From contig NZ_BBPP01000009.1 of assembly GCF_000787835.1 (NCBI RefSeq), positions 1 to 64,000 on the forward strand: DNA of 64,000 nt, given 5' to 3'. A model generated the notes under the pieces. That model was given only the letters and a program-made list of their open reading frames with translations, searched no databases and had not been told where the DNA came from. The position numbers were made by a program, and so were the translations under genes. Shown here in pieces: positions 56,004-63,089 of the stretch. The stretch comes from Streptacidiphilus melanogenes (GTDB taxonomy: Bacteria; Actinomycetota; Actinomycetes; Streptomycetales; Streptomycetaceae). Position 1 is the first letter of the stretch. Each line of letters opens with the position of its first letter.

Positions 56004-56187
56004 GGGAGCGAGCCCCCAAGCTGCCGACGCAGCACCGCATTCTCATGCCGTAGCACCAGCAGTTCAGCGTCCTTGGCCGTGGTGCGGCGCAGCAGGACGC
56101 CCGGCACGGACAGCATCACACGGGTGATGCGGTCCAGGATCGACACGATCACCCGCACAGCATCCCAGCCGCCGGCGAACGCCTCTC
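56000..56187 (-). pseudogene. Transposase N-terminal remnant (IS481/IS3-like integrase)
   Basis: On the minus strand the frame reads RVIVSILDRITRVMLSVPGV, then LLRRTTAKDAELLVLRHENA and VLRRQLGGSLP before a stop at 56000-56002. KDAEILVLRHENAVLRRQ is the near-invariant N-terminus of actinobacterial integrase-core transposases; the catalytic DDE part is missing because the gene is cut off. A relic of a mobile element. Confidence 0.7.
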
Positions 56188-56245
56188 ACGCAGGTCCCTG
56201 CCTGCAGCGATGACTTGACGAGCCCCACAGGCTCGTCCGGCCGCG

Positions 56246-56854
56246 TCACTCGCGACGGTCGACGAGCAGCACTTCGAACTCCTCCAGGGCGATGACGTTC
56301 ATCGGGACGTCGGAAGTCGCCCGCGCCCTCGCGGCGGACTGCGCGCTGCGGGAGGCGGCCAGGGCGTCGCGGGTGGTCCACAGGGTGCCGACGGAGCCGA
56401 TGCCGGTGCGACGGTCAGCGAGGAGCGCTGCCCCCGCGAAGCCGGGAGTGGTCTCGAACCCCGGCAGGGCTGCGGTCCGGAACAGCTCGGCCATCTGGTC
56501 CAGCCGGTCGGGTGGGATCTGGAAGCGCGCCAGACGGAAGCCGCCGCCCGCCTCGACCTGCGGGTTCGGCGTGTACGCAAGCGCCTCCAGCGTCATCACC
56601 GACAGCGAGGACGCGAAGGGCGCCAACAGCTCCGCGCGCCGCTGCTGGACCTGCTCGTTGCTGGAGTGCGCCGCTTCGACGCTGTCCCACCAGCTCCCCA
56701 TGGTGATCTTGCCGAGCTCGCGGTCGGCGAACAGTCCGTAGCCCCGGTAGCCCGGCTCTTCGGACAGCAGCTTCACGGCCTCCACCAGCAGCCCGTCCAG
56801 AGCCTGGTCGATCTTTCCCGGATCGCCTGTCACGTAAGTCGTGCGTACATGCAT
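56246..56854 (-). CDS. ABM-domain protein (dimeric alpha/beta barrel, two copies)
   Basis: 202 residues from the ATG at 56854. Two ABM-like halves: VRTTYVTGDPGKIDQALDGL with KITMGSWWDSVEAAHSSNEQ, and FRLARFQIPPDRLDQMAELF with GSVGTLWTTRDALAASRS. Such proteins can act as monooxygenases without cofactor or bind quinone- or haem-like ligands. The frame also has an upstream ATG at 56881. Function unknown; the tandem layout makes it a pseudo-dimer. Confidence 0.82.
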   Translation of the reverse strand: MHVRTTYVTGDPGKIDQALDGLLVEAVKLLSEEPGYRGYGLFADRELGKITMGSWWDSVEAAHSSNEQVQQRRAELLAPFASSLSVMTLEALAYTPNPQVEAGGGFRLARFQIPPDRLDQMAELFRTAALPGFETTPGFAGAALLADRRTGIGSVGTLWTTRDALAASRSAQSAARARATSDVPMNVIALEEFEVLLVDRRE

Positions 56855-57040
56855 GACCGGCCCCCAATCCTGTGTCGGCATTACTGCCTACGACGCTCCT
56901 CTTGCGAGGACCGCGTCGCAACCAGGTGCCGAGATGGGACCTCCCGGCCGGAGATGGGACTCGGTCCGGCTCCCGCGGTCGATGTTCCGTCTGCGAACGG
57001 AGCGGTGGCGGCAAGGGTCCGCTCGCCATACGCTCGATTC

Positions 57041-57628
57041 ATGGCCAGTGCCTCGGGCCCGCCCAGGCGCACAGCGCACTGGACCCCGCGCCTGCGGCGG
57101 CGGCGTCGGGTCGGACTGATACTCCTGGTAACCGCAGCAGTCCTGGCGGCAGCAGCCCTGATTTTCATCCTGTCCTCCCTCGGCGGTTCGACCGCCACTC
57201 CCTCCCCCACGGTGTCACCGACAGCGACCGGCACCCTGCCTGGCGGCGCCTCGCCGCCAGCCGTGCCGGCACCTGCCCCCTCGGGTACGTTGGCGACGGT
57301 CGGCGCGACTGGAATCGGACTGACGGCGATCCTCGCGATCGTGACGGCCCTGGCGGCCCTTCTGACGGGAGTCGGCGGCCTGCTGGCCGCGTTGAGCTCC
57401 TACCGCAAGGCGCGCGCGCCGGTCGTCGCGGGTCCGCCGGGGCCCTACGCGCCCGGCCCGTGGAGCTCGGGGGGCCCGCCCGTCGAGTGCGCGGACGAGT
57501 TGCATTGGAGCAGCGCCGACGACGCGAAGAGCCCTTCGTCGGCGAGGCATTCGGGCCCCGTCCGTTCGAGACGCCGGCGGCGCCCGGCCGCACCACCTCG
57601 ACATGTCGGGGACAGGGGGCCCAGGTGA
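57041..57628 (+). CDS. Membrane protein with Pro/Thr linker
   Basis: 195 residues from the ATG at 57041, with TACGCT 6 bases upstream (leaderless). Helix 1 at about 26-46 (VGLILLVTAAVLAAAALIFI), a Thr/Pro/Ser-rich extracytoplasmic linker, helix 2 at about 88-112 (GIGLTAILAIVTALAALLTG), then a charged Arg/Pro-rich tail. The last 60 residues have atypical codon use and may reflect a frameshift into the region of the next gene. No known family. Confidence 0.55.
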   Translation: MASASGPPRRTAHWTPRLRRRRRVGLILLVTAAVLAAAALIFILSSLGGSTATPSPTVSPTATGTLPGGASPPAVPAPAPSGTLATVGATGIGLTAILAIVTALAALLTGVGGLLAALSSYRKARAPVVAGPPGPYAPGPWSSGGPPVECADELHWSSADDAKSPSSARHSGPVRSRRRRRPAAPPRHVGDRGPR

Positions 57629-58073
57629 CGCCGGACAGCCCGCCGTGGCCGTCCGAAGCCGGGCGCTCAGACCAAGGTGCGACCCGGGGCCGGACGCCGG
57701 GACGGCCCTGCAGGTCGGGGGCCAGGAGCAGCGGATCTTGGACCTGCTCCTGGAACGAGTCGGCGGGTTTGGATCCCTGCGCTCCGGTGGCGGAGTGCGG
57801 ACGGATTCGACTCGTGTCCTGGCCTTGGCAAGGGAGTTGAACCGGCTGGAGTTCGTGGTCGAGACGCTGCGGTGCGCCCTGGAAGCGCCGGCGGTGGCGG
57901 CCCCCCGACTGGCTGTGCTCCTGCCGGGTGGTGGACGAATCCTGGCAGGAGCGCTACTGACCACGCGCGGACACCTTCACCTCCCGAGACGGAAGGAGAC
58001 CCGGGCCGAGCTGGGACAAACGGTCGGCATGGACGGATACGCGCTCTTGGAATCCGTCTATCACCGCCCGTAG
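57603..58073 (+). CDS. Hypothetical protein
   Basis: 156 residues, ATG at 57603 within the end of the previous gene. LQVGGQEQRILDLLLERVGG and VRTDSTRVLALARELNRLEF give a helical, amphipathic C-terminal half; VVETLRCALEAPAVAAPRLA follows. The N-terminus is Gly/Arg-rich and may be noise. Coding potential is best from about 57720. No family recognised; it might be the soluble part of one protein split by a frameshift with 57041-57628. Confidence 0.45.
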   Translation: MSGTGGPGDAGQPAVAVRSRALRPRCDPGPDAGTALQVGGQEQRILDLLLERVGGFGSLRSGGGVRTDSTRVLALARELNRLEFVVETLRCALEAPAVAAPRLAVLLPGGGRILAGALLTTRGHLHLPRRKETRAELGQTVGMDGYALLESVYHRP

Positions 58074-58090
58074 GTCACGGATCGAGGCAG

Positions 58091-58342
58091 TCACTTCTTC
58101 GGCTTCTGATCACCCTCGACAACGACCAAGGAGCCGTCCGATTCGAAACGCAGAACCCGGGGTCCTCGTGGCTCCTCGGTTGCTTCATGCGACGGCCCAG
58201 GATGAAGCTGCTGCCAGCGCTGATTGAGGATGTCGATGGCGTCGTGGAGAGAACATCCCTGCAGCTCACGAATCGCCTTCACGGCGGAGATCATGCGCCC
58301 CTCCAGGATGTCCCGATCCACGCACTCCGGTAGCTCGGCCAT
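58091..58342 (-). CDS. Small protein with ribosomal L7/L12 C-terminal-like motif
   Basis: 83 residues from the ATG at 58342 (GGGAGACAA upstream). EGRMISAVKAIRELQGCSLH with DAIDILNQRWQQL is the shape of the L7/L12 C-terminal domain (K-I-AVIK-VREITGLGLKEA in the ribosomal protein). The rest is polar and acidic (SHEATEEPRGPRVLRFESDG). Short L7/L12-like proteins occur in actinomycetes with unknown role, possibly in binding translation factors. No ribosomal context here. Confidence 0.55.
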   Translation of the reverse strand: MAELPECVDRDILEGRMISAVKAIRELQGCSLHDAIDILNQRWQQLHPGPSHEATEEPRGPRVLRFESDGSLVVVEGDQKPKK

Positions 58343-58464
58343 GTTGTCTCCCGCCCTGTACGTACAGCAGGAAGGTACAGCCACCCTGGCGTTCGCAACC
58401 GGATCGCTTGCCTACCGCACTCAGGGAAGGGATGATCCTCCGCGGGCCGATCTAGGGGGCAGCC

Positions 58465-58782
58465 GTGTTCGTCGTTGTCCTGGGCAGCCTGCTCATCCTT
58501 CAAGCCGTGGTCTTGCGTGTGCTGGAGTGGACGAAGCTCCGAAACCGTGGTGGCACCCGTGACCCCCTGTATGTCGTGTGGGCCTGGTTTCCCCTCCTCC
58601 TGGGAAGTTCGATGCTGCTCAGCAACCTCCCGCGGCTTGTCGGCGCGCCCCACGGCGTCGTCGAGATCTGCGACCCACTGGGGGGTCTGCTGGCACTCAT
58701 CGACGCCGTCTGGGCCTTTCGGGTGGCGCAGCATGCTCGGGCCCGCAAGGCTCGGTCCCATGCCGAGGCACAGCGTGGGTAA
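58465..58782 (+). CDS. Small membrane protein
   Basis: 105 residues from the GTG at 58465; AGGGGGCAGCC upstream. Three hydrophobic stretches: VVVLGSLLILQAVVLRVLEW, YVVWAWFPLLLGSSMLLSNL and LGGLLALIDAVWAFRVAQHA. The C-terminus is basic and polar (ARKARSHAEAQRG). No known domain. Confidence 0.65.
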   Translation: MFVVVLGSLLILQAVVLRVLEWTKLRNRGGTRDPLYVVWAWFPLLLGSSMLLSNLPRLVGAPHGVVEICDPLGGLLALIDAVWAFRVAQHARARKARSHAEAQRG

Positions 58783-58932
58783 CGGCCGTAGAGCCGTGCC
58801 CGATGCGTGCCCGTTGGGGCGGTAGCCGACGGGGAACTCCGGGGAGACAGGCCGGCTTCGGGGAGCCGCACATTCGGGCGAATGCCCAGATCAGCGATGC
58901 CATGTACGGTGCGCAGGTCCAGATTCCCACGC

Positions 58933-59238
58933 TCAGGTCTCGTCGCTGGCCGGACCATCAGAATCGAACTCGACCCTCAGGTCAGGTCGGTACTCCGAGC
59001 GGTACTGACCAAGTTGGGACCTGAGCATTGCGGCCCCGAGTGGGACCCTGGCCACGAGGTGATTCCATCCGACGAGGCGTAGGTGGCTCGGGATCTCAAC
59101 CAGACCTTTCACGGCGTCCCAGAACGCATCCCAGTTCCGGCCGTAGAACGAGGGAAAGTCCAGTTGGAACGCGAGCAAGTCATGCAATTGGCGCTCGTCT
59201 TCAACGGCTCCGACATCAATCGTGATCACGTGCAGCAT
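58933..59238 (-). CDS. Barstar-family RNase inhibitor, orphan
   Basis: 101 residues from the ATG at 59238; a longer start at 59277 adds 13 residues. ITIDVGAVEDERQLHDLLAF, QLDFPSFYGRNWDAFWDAVK and GLVEIPSHLRLVGW match the barstar family, including the YGRNWDAFWD helix that inserts into a guanyl-specific RNase. Members neutralise secreted or toxin-borne RNases such as barnase. No barnase-like gene is adjacent, so it is an orphan immunity protein or neutralises an incoming toxin. Confidence 0.85.
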   Translation of the reverse strand: MLHVITIDVGAVEDERQLHDLLAFQLDFPSFYGRNWDAFWDAVKGLVEIPSHLRLVGWNHLVARVPLGAAMLRSQLGQYRSEYRPDLRVEFDSDGPASDET

Positions 59239-59511
59239 GCTCCCAGAACGGGCAGATTCGAGCCGTCCCTGGGCCATCGGGATCGATCGGCGATGACAAA
59301 GCGGTCAGCCTCTGACCTGTGGGGGACGGTTACCGACCAGGGCAGTCGCATCGAATTGCCAGTTCCTGCGCAACAAGCGCCAGGAGCAGGAGTGGGGGTC
59401 GCGAGGGACCCGCCTGGAGAAGCGATCCTGCGCCCCTCCGGCTACGCACCGGCGCCACGTGCTCGGCGCCCTGCGACCGGCTGACCGCTTCACCGGATCT
59501 ATCCTGGAGCC

Positions 59512-60000
59512 ATGGCCACGGTCGAACCGGGCACGGCGCCGGACTGGCGGGCCGAGGGCGTGCGGGTCGTGCCCGCCGACGCACTCGACTCGAACACCCC
59601 GCAGACGCCGGGGATGCATCGAGCTGCGGCGATCAATCAAGCTCGGGCGGGGGCGCAGAAGCTGTGGGCAGGGACCGTCACGATCCACCCAGGGGCGAGG
59701 ACCGGGGCACACCACCACGGCGAACTGGAGAGCGTGATCTACGTGATCCGCGGTCGTGCCCGCATGCGGTGGGGAGTGAACCTGGAGTTCACGGCAGAGG
59801 GCGGCCCCGGCAGCTTCATCTTCGTGCCACCGTTTGTGCCGCACCAGGAGATCAACGCCCTCGATGACCAGCCTCTCGAATGCGTGGTGATCCGCAGCGG
59901 CCAGGAACCCGTCGTGGTCAACCTGGACATCACCGGGGTCGCCGAGCCCGTGACCGTTCCCTGGATCGATCCCACCCACCCCGCCAGCACGGATCCTTGA
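59512..60000 (+). CDS. Cupin-domain protein
   Basis: 162 residues from the ATG at 59512; TATCCT 6 bases upstream suggests a leaderless message. VTIHPGARTGAHHHGELESV and IYVIRGRARMRWGVNLEFTA are cupin motif 1 with three His and a Glu; PGSFIFVPPFVPHQEINALD is motif 2 with the fourth ligand. The metal centre is complete. Could be an isomerase or oxygenase, or a sensor; the context gives no clue. Confidence 0.9.
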   Translation: MATVEPGTAPDWRAEGVRVVPADALDSNTPQTPGMHRAAAINQARAGAQKLWAGTVTIHPGARTGAHHHGELESVIYVIRGRARMRWGVNLEFTAEGGPGSFIFVPPFVPHQEINALDDQPLECVVIRSGQEPVVVNLDITGVAEPVTVPWIDPTHPASTDP

Positions 60001-60237
60001 TTGTGCCGCTCAAGCTGGCGAGACCTGCGAGTCCGGTGTCGACATGCGACGGCCAGGTCACCCGTGCTCGTCGGGGGTGGCCCGACGTGCCACCCCAAGA
60101 CAACAGGGCTCTGGCATTTCAGACAGTAAGAAAGTAGAGGGCTGGTCAGCAAGACCACCCCAGGCTCTCAACTCGGGCTTGCCCGGACGCAACGCAACGA
60201 CCTGCACCCGCCCGTCGCCAGTCAGAGGATGACGGCC

Positions 60238-60969
60238 TCAGGAATGGCGCGCCTCAGCCCCGCCGACCAGGTCGCCAGCAGGTTCGATCAGTGCGGCATG
60301 CCAACCCGGGTGGTTGGTCAGGCGGCTGGCGCGACGAGGTGGGAAATCCCGTGCGATCAGCCCTCCTCCGGAGCCAAGACGGGGGCTCACGGTGCCGGTG
60401 CGGGCTTTCGCGGTGCGGGTCCAGTCTTCCGTCTGGCGAGTCAGCCGGCGCAGGACGGAACGGGTGACCGCGAGGTCCTCCGGCGAGATGCCCGCACCTG
60501 TGGTCCTGTGCGCCGCGGCGGCCCGGGAGGCAATGGCCCCGAGCGCTTCGCGCCCGACATCGGTGAGGGCCAGCAGGGGTGAGGTGCGGTGGTCGGGGTT
60601 GTCCCGAAATTCCGCCAGGCCGTCGTGGACGAGGCCGGTGGCGATGCGCTGCACGCCCGGGCGGGCGACTCCGAGGCGGCGCGCGGCACTGGCCACGGAC
60701 AGCGCCTCCTCGCTGACCACGCTCATCAGCTGCCAGCGGGCCCGTGTCTGCCCCTCCGCGCCCGCCAGGATCTCGCCCGCGCGGCGCAACGTGCCCGCAG
60801 CCTTGTTGCTGTTGCTGCCAGAGCGGATTGCGAGACGCTGAGAGAAGCACCGCCCTGCACCGCCCCGGCCCCGCGCGCGGGAATCCGGCCGACTGGGAGG
60901 ACGTCCGCATGTCCGCCACCGACGAGTTGCTGAGGAACAACGAGGAATTCGCCGCTCACCCACCCGCAC
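60238..60969 (-). CDS. MarR-family-like regulator (start uncertain)
   Basis: The supported core is about residues 58-243: LRRAGEILAGAEGQTRARWQ, LMSVVSEEALSVASAARRLG, ARPGVQRIATGLVHDGLAEF and DNPDHRTSPLLALTDVGREA, the winged helix of MarR regulators. The frame is open to an ATG at 60969, but that part is antisense to the carbonic anhydrase N-terminus and Arg-rich. A TTG at 60789 would give only the core without the first helix; no start is well supported. Divergent from the carbonic anhydrase gene, so it may control it. Confidence 0.65.
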   Translation of the reverse strand: MRVGERRIPRCSSATRRWRTCGRPPSRPDSRARGRGGAGRCFSQRLAIRSGSNSNKAAGTLRRAGEILAGAEGQTRARWQLMSVVSEEALSVASAARRLGVARPGVQRIATGLVHDGLAEFRDNPDHRTSPLLALTDVGREALGAIASRAAAAHRTTGAGISPEDLAVTRSVLRRLTRQTEDWTRTAKARTGTVSPRLGSGGGLIARDFPPRRASRLTNHPGWHAALIEPAGDLVGGAEARHS

Positions 60970-61397
60970 CGCTCGAGGCGTCGCCGGCCAAGCATGTCGC
61001 GGTCGTCGCCTGCATGGACTCCCGCATGGACACGTCCGCCGTTCTGGGCCTCCGCCCTGGTGAGGCCAACGTGATCCGCAACGCGGGCGGAGTGATCACC
61101 GACGACGTCATCCGTTCGCTGGCCATCAGCCAGCAGCAACTGGGGACCCGCGAGATTGTCCTGATCCACCACACGGACTGCGCCCTGCTCGACCTCGCTG
61201 ACGACGCCTTCAAGCAGCGGGTCGAGGCCGAGTCCGGCAGCAGACCGGACTGGCCCGTGGAGGGTTTCCGCGATCTGGCGGTCGACGTCCACTGGTCCAT
61301 CTTCCGTGTCAGGACCAGCACCTTCCTGGCCCACCGCGATGCGGTCCGCGGATTCATCTACGACGTCACCACCGGACGGCTCACCGAGGTGACCTAG
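60909..61397 (+). CDS. Beta-class carbonic anhydrase
   Basis: 162 residues from the ATG at 60909, with GGGAGGACGTCCGC. HVAVVACMDSRMDTSAVLGL carries the first Zn Cys and the Asp-Arg dyad; IRNAGGVITDDVIRSLAISQ and VLIHHTDCALLDLADD give the second His and third Cys. Beta-CA catalyses CO2 hydration to bicarbonate. The length is a little short for the class but complete. It may help CO2/bicarbonate supply to carboxylases. Downstream intergenic DNA to 61591 holds no gene. Confidence 0.92.
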   Translation: MSATDELLRNNEEFAAHPPAPLEASPAKHVAVVACMDSRMDTSAVLGLRPGEANVIRNAGGVITDDVIRSLAISQQQLGTREIVLIHHTDCALLDLADDAFKQRVEAESGSRPDWPVEGFRDLAVDVHWSIFRVRTSTFLAHRDAVRGFIYDVTTGRLTEVT

Positions 61398-61591
61398 AAC
61401 GAGCAGGCAGAGCTGAGACTCAGACCTGGCGCATCGCGAGCGGAGGCGTTTCGCCCCCGGGGCACGCCGGGAGGCGGCGGCCGTCGGGGTTCCGTCCGAA
61501 CGGGTCCAGCCGGCGCAGCCGCGGACACGGGAACAGGACCAGCCCGAGCCACTTGGCCCGACTCCTGCGTGGGTTCAGGAGGTGCGTGGGT

Positions 61592-62722
61592 TCAGGACGG
61601 AGGCCGGAACTGGGGCCCGTAGGTGCCGGATCCGTCCGGCAGCGGCAGTTCCATCAGCTGCACGGCCGGGGACTCCAGCGCGCGCATGGCGCGCACCGCG
61701 GCGTCCAGGCTGGCAGGCCCGCCGCCCGCCCAGGCGCTGTCCAAGGAGCCCAGGACGGTGGCGTAGGTGCTGTCGAAGACGTCCAGCAGCTGTCCCACCT
61801 GCGGCGACGGGTCGGGCCAGCCCCCGGTGGGCACCTCGGCCATGGGCCGGGCATCGGGAAAGGGGACGGCTTCGCCGGTGAACCCCCAGGCGTCGCCGCT
61901 CTGCACCAGCCGCCGTCCGTGGTAGATCTCGGCAAACGCGTAGTAGTGCGCGAGGTGGTCGTCCTGGGAGGCGTCCTCCGGGGAGGCAGAAGTCCCCTCG
62001 CCCTGCTCCCTGACGGTCTCGATCGACTGTGCCACCGCGTCGAGGTCCGCGATCGGCACCAGGTCGTCGGCGCCGATCCGCACCGCGAGCTGACCGTCCG
62101 TCGACAGTCCGGGCGCCACGTTCTGGAAGGCGTCCTGCAGTCCGCCGTAGAAGGCGCCGATCGTCAGCCCGACGTCGCGGGCAAGTGGTGTTTCGGGGGC
62201 TTCGATCGCCATCATGACGTCGTGCACCAGGGACGGGGTCAGGCCCGACAGACGGACCGTGACCCCCGGCCGCACGCCGCCGGGCAGCGGGCCGGGGTAG
62301 ACCGGCGCCGCGTCCCTGATCCGCGGGCGGCCACCGACGGCGACGAGCAGGTTGCAGACGACGCCCAGGTGGTACATCTCGTCGTCCACGATGCGCCGGA
62401 TCAGCTGGGCGGCCTCGCTGTCCCGGTCCTTCACCGACCACCAACCGCACAGGTACGGCGGCAGGGTGGACAGCTCCAGCTCCACGGCGACCTGCAGCGC
62501 GTCCTGGATCCAGCCCAGGTCGCGATCGCGCTCGGCAACAGACAGCAGGCTCGCGACCGCCCCTCCCCCGCCGCCCGCGAACGGACTTCCGTCCGCAGGC
62601 ACGTTCGCCCGCGCCGGACGCGCCAACGTCACCGAGGCGGCCGCCGCAGCGGCCGCGAGCAGAGTCCTACGACCCAAGCCCTTCCGCCCCTGCCCGTCGC
62701 AACCCATGCCGCTGTCTGCCAC
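61592..62722 (-). CDS. Tat-exported ferritin-like (VioB-type) protein
   Basis: 376 residues from the GTG at 62722; GGAGGTATCC is the ribosome-binding site. The frame beyond is not conserved. GRRTLLAAAAAAASVTLARPARA has the twin-arginine signal. The mature protein starts with QDALQVAVELELSTLPPYLC and contains RRIVDDEMYHLGVVCNLLVA and LAHYYAFAEIYHGRRLV, metal-binding helices of the ferritin-like VioB/iminophenyl-pyruvate fold (DUF3066-like). Two Glu/His sites are visible. Secreted enzyme or metal-store protein of unknown reaction. Confidence 0.87.
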   Translation of the reverse strand: MADSGMGCDGQGRKGLGRRTLLAAAAAAASVTLARPARANVPADGSPFAGGGGGAVASLLSVAERDRDLGWIQDALQVAVELELSTLPPYLCGWWSVKDRDSEAAQLIRRIVDDEMYHLGVVCNLLVAVGGRPRIRDAAPVYPGPLPGGVRPGVTVRLSGLTPSLVHDVMMAIEAPETPLARDVGLTIGAFYGGLQDAFQNVAPGLSTDGQLAVRIGADDLVPIADLDAVAQSIETVREQGEGTSASPEDASQDDHLAHYYAFAEIYHGRRLVQSGDAWGFTGEAVPFPDARPMAEVPTGGWPDPSPQVGQLLDVFDSTYATVLGSLDSAWAGGGPASLDAAVRAMRALESPAVQLMELPLPDGSGTYGPQFRPPS

Positions 62723-63089
62723 GGATACCTCCACCACGCCTCTCCCGGCACCCGTCCTTCCGGCTGCCGACCGCGTCCCCCAGCCGTTCGGGGACCGCAC
62801 CCCGAAGCTAACAGCCACTTCCGTGCCCACCCGCGCATCCGGCCCTCTCCCGCCGTTCCGCCACCCGATCGGGGCAACCCATGGCCTGACGGTACGACGC
62901 ACTCCGCGTCCAAGGCGCCGAGCCACCGCCGCAGACGCCTCGTCGACCCGGGCCGAGCCCGGCCGCCCGAGCGGCGGCGCGGACGATGCGCGGTTACCGT
63001 GAGGCTGCGTGCATGGCCGAGCAGGGATCACCCGGGCACGGTGGGGGAGCCAGAAGCAGACGTGTGCGACGACATGCGGGAGTACGGCC

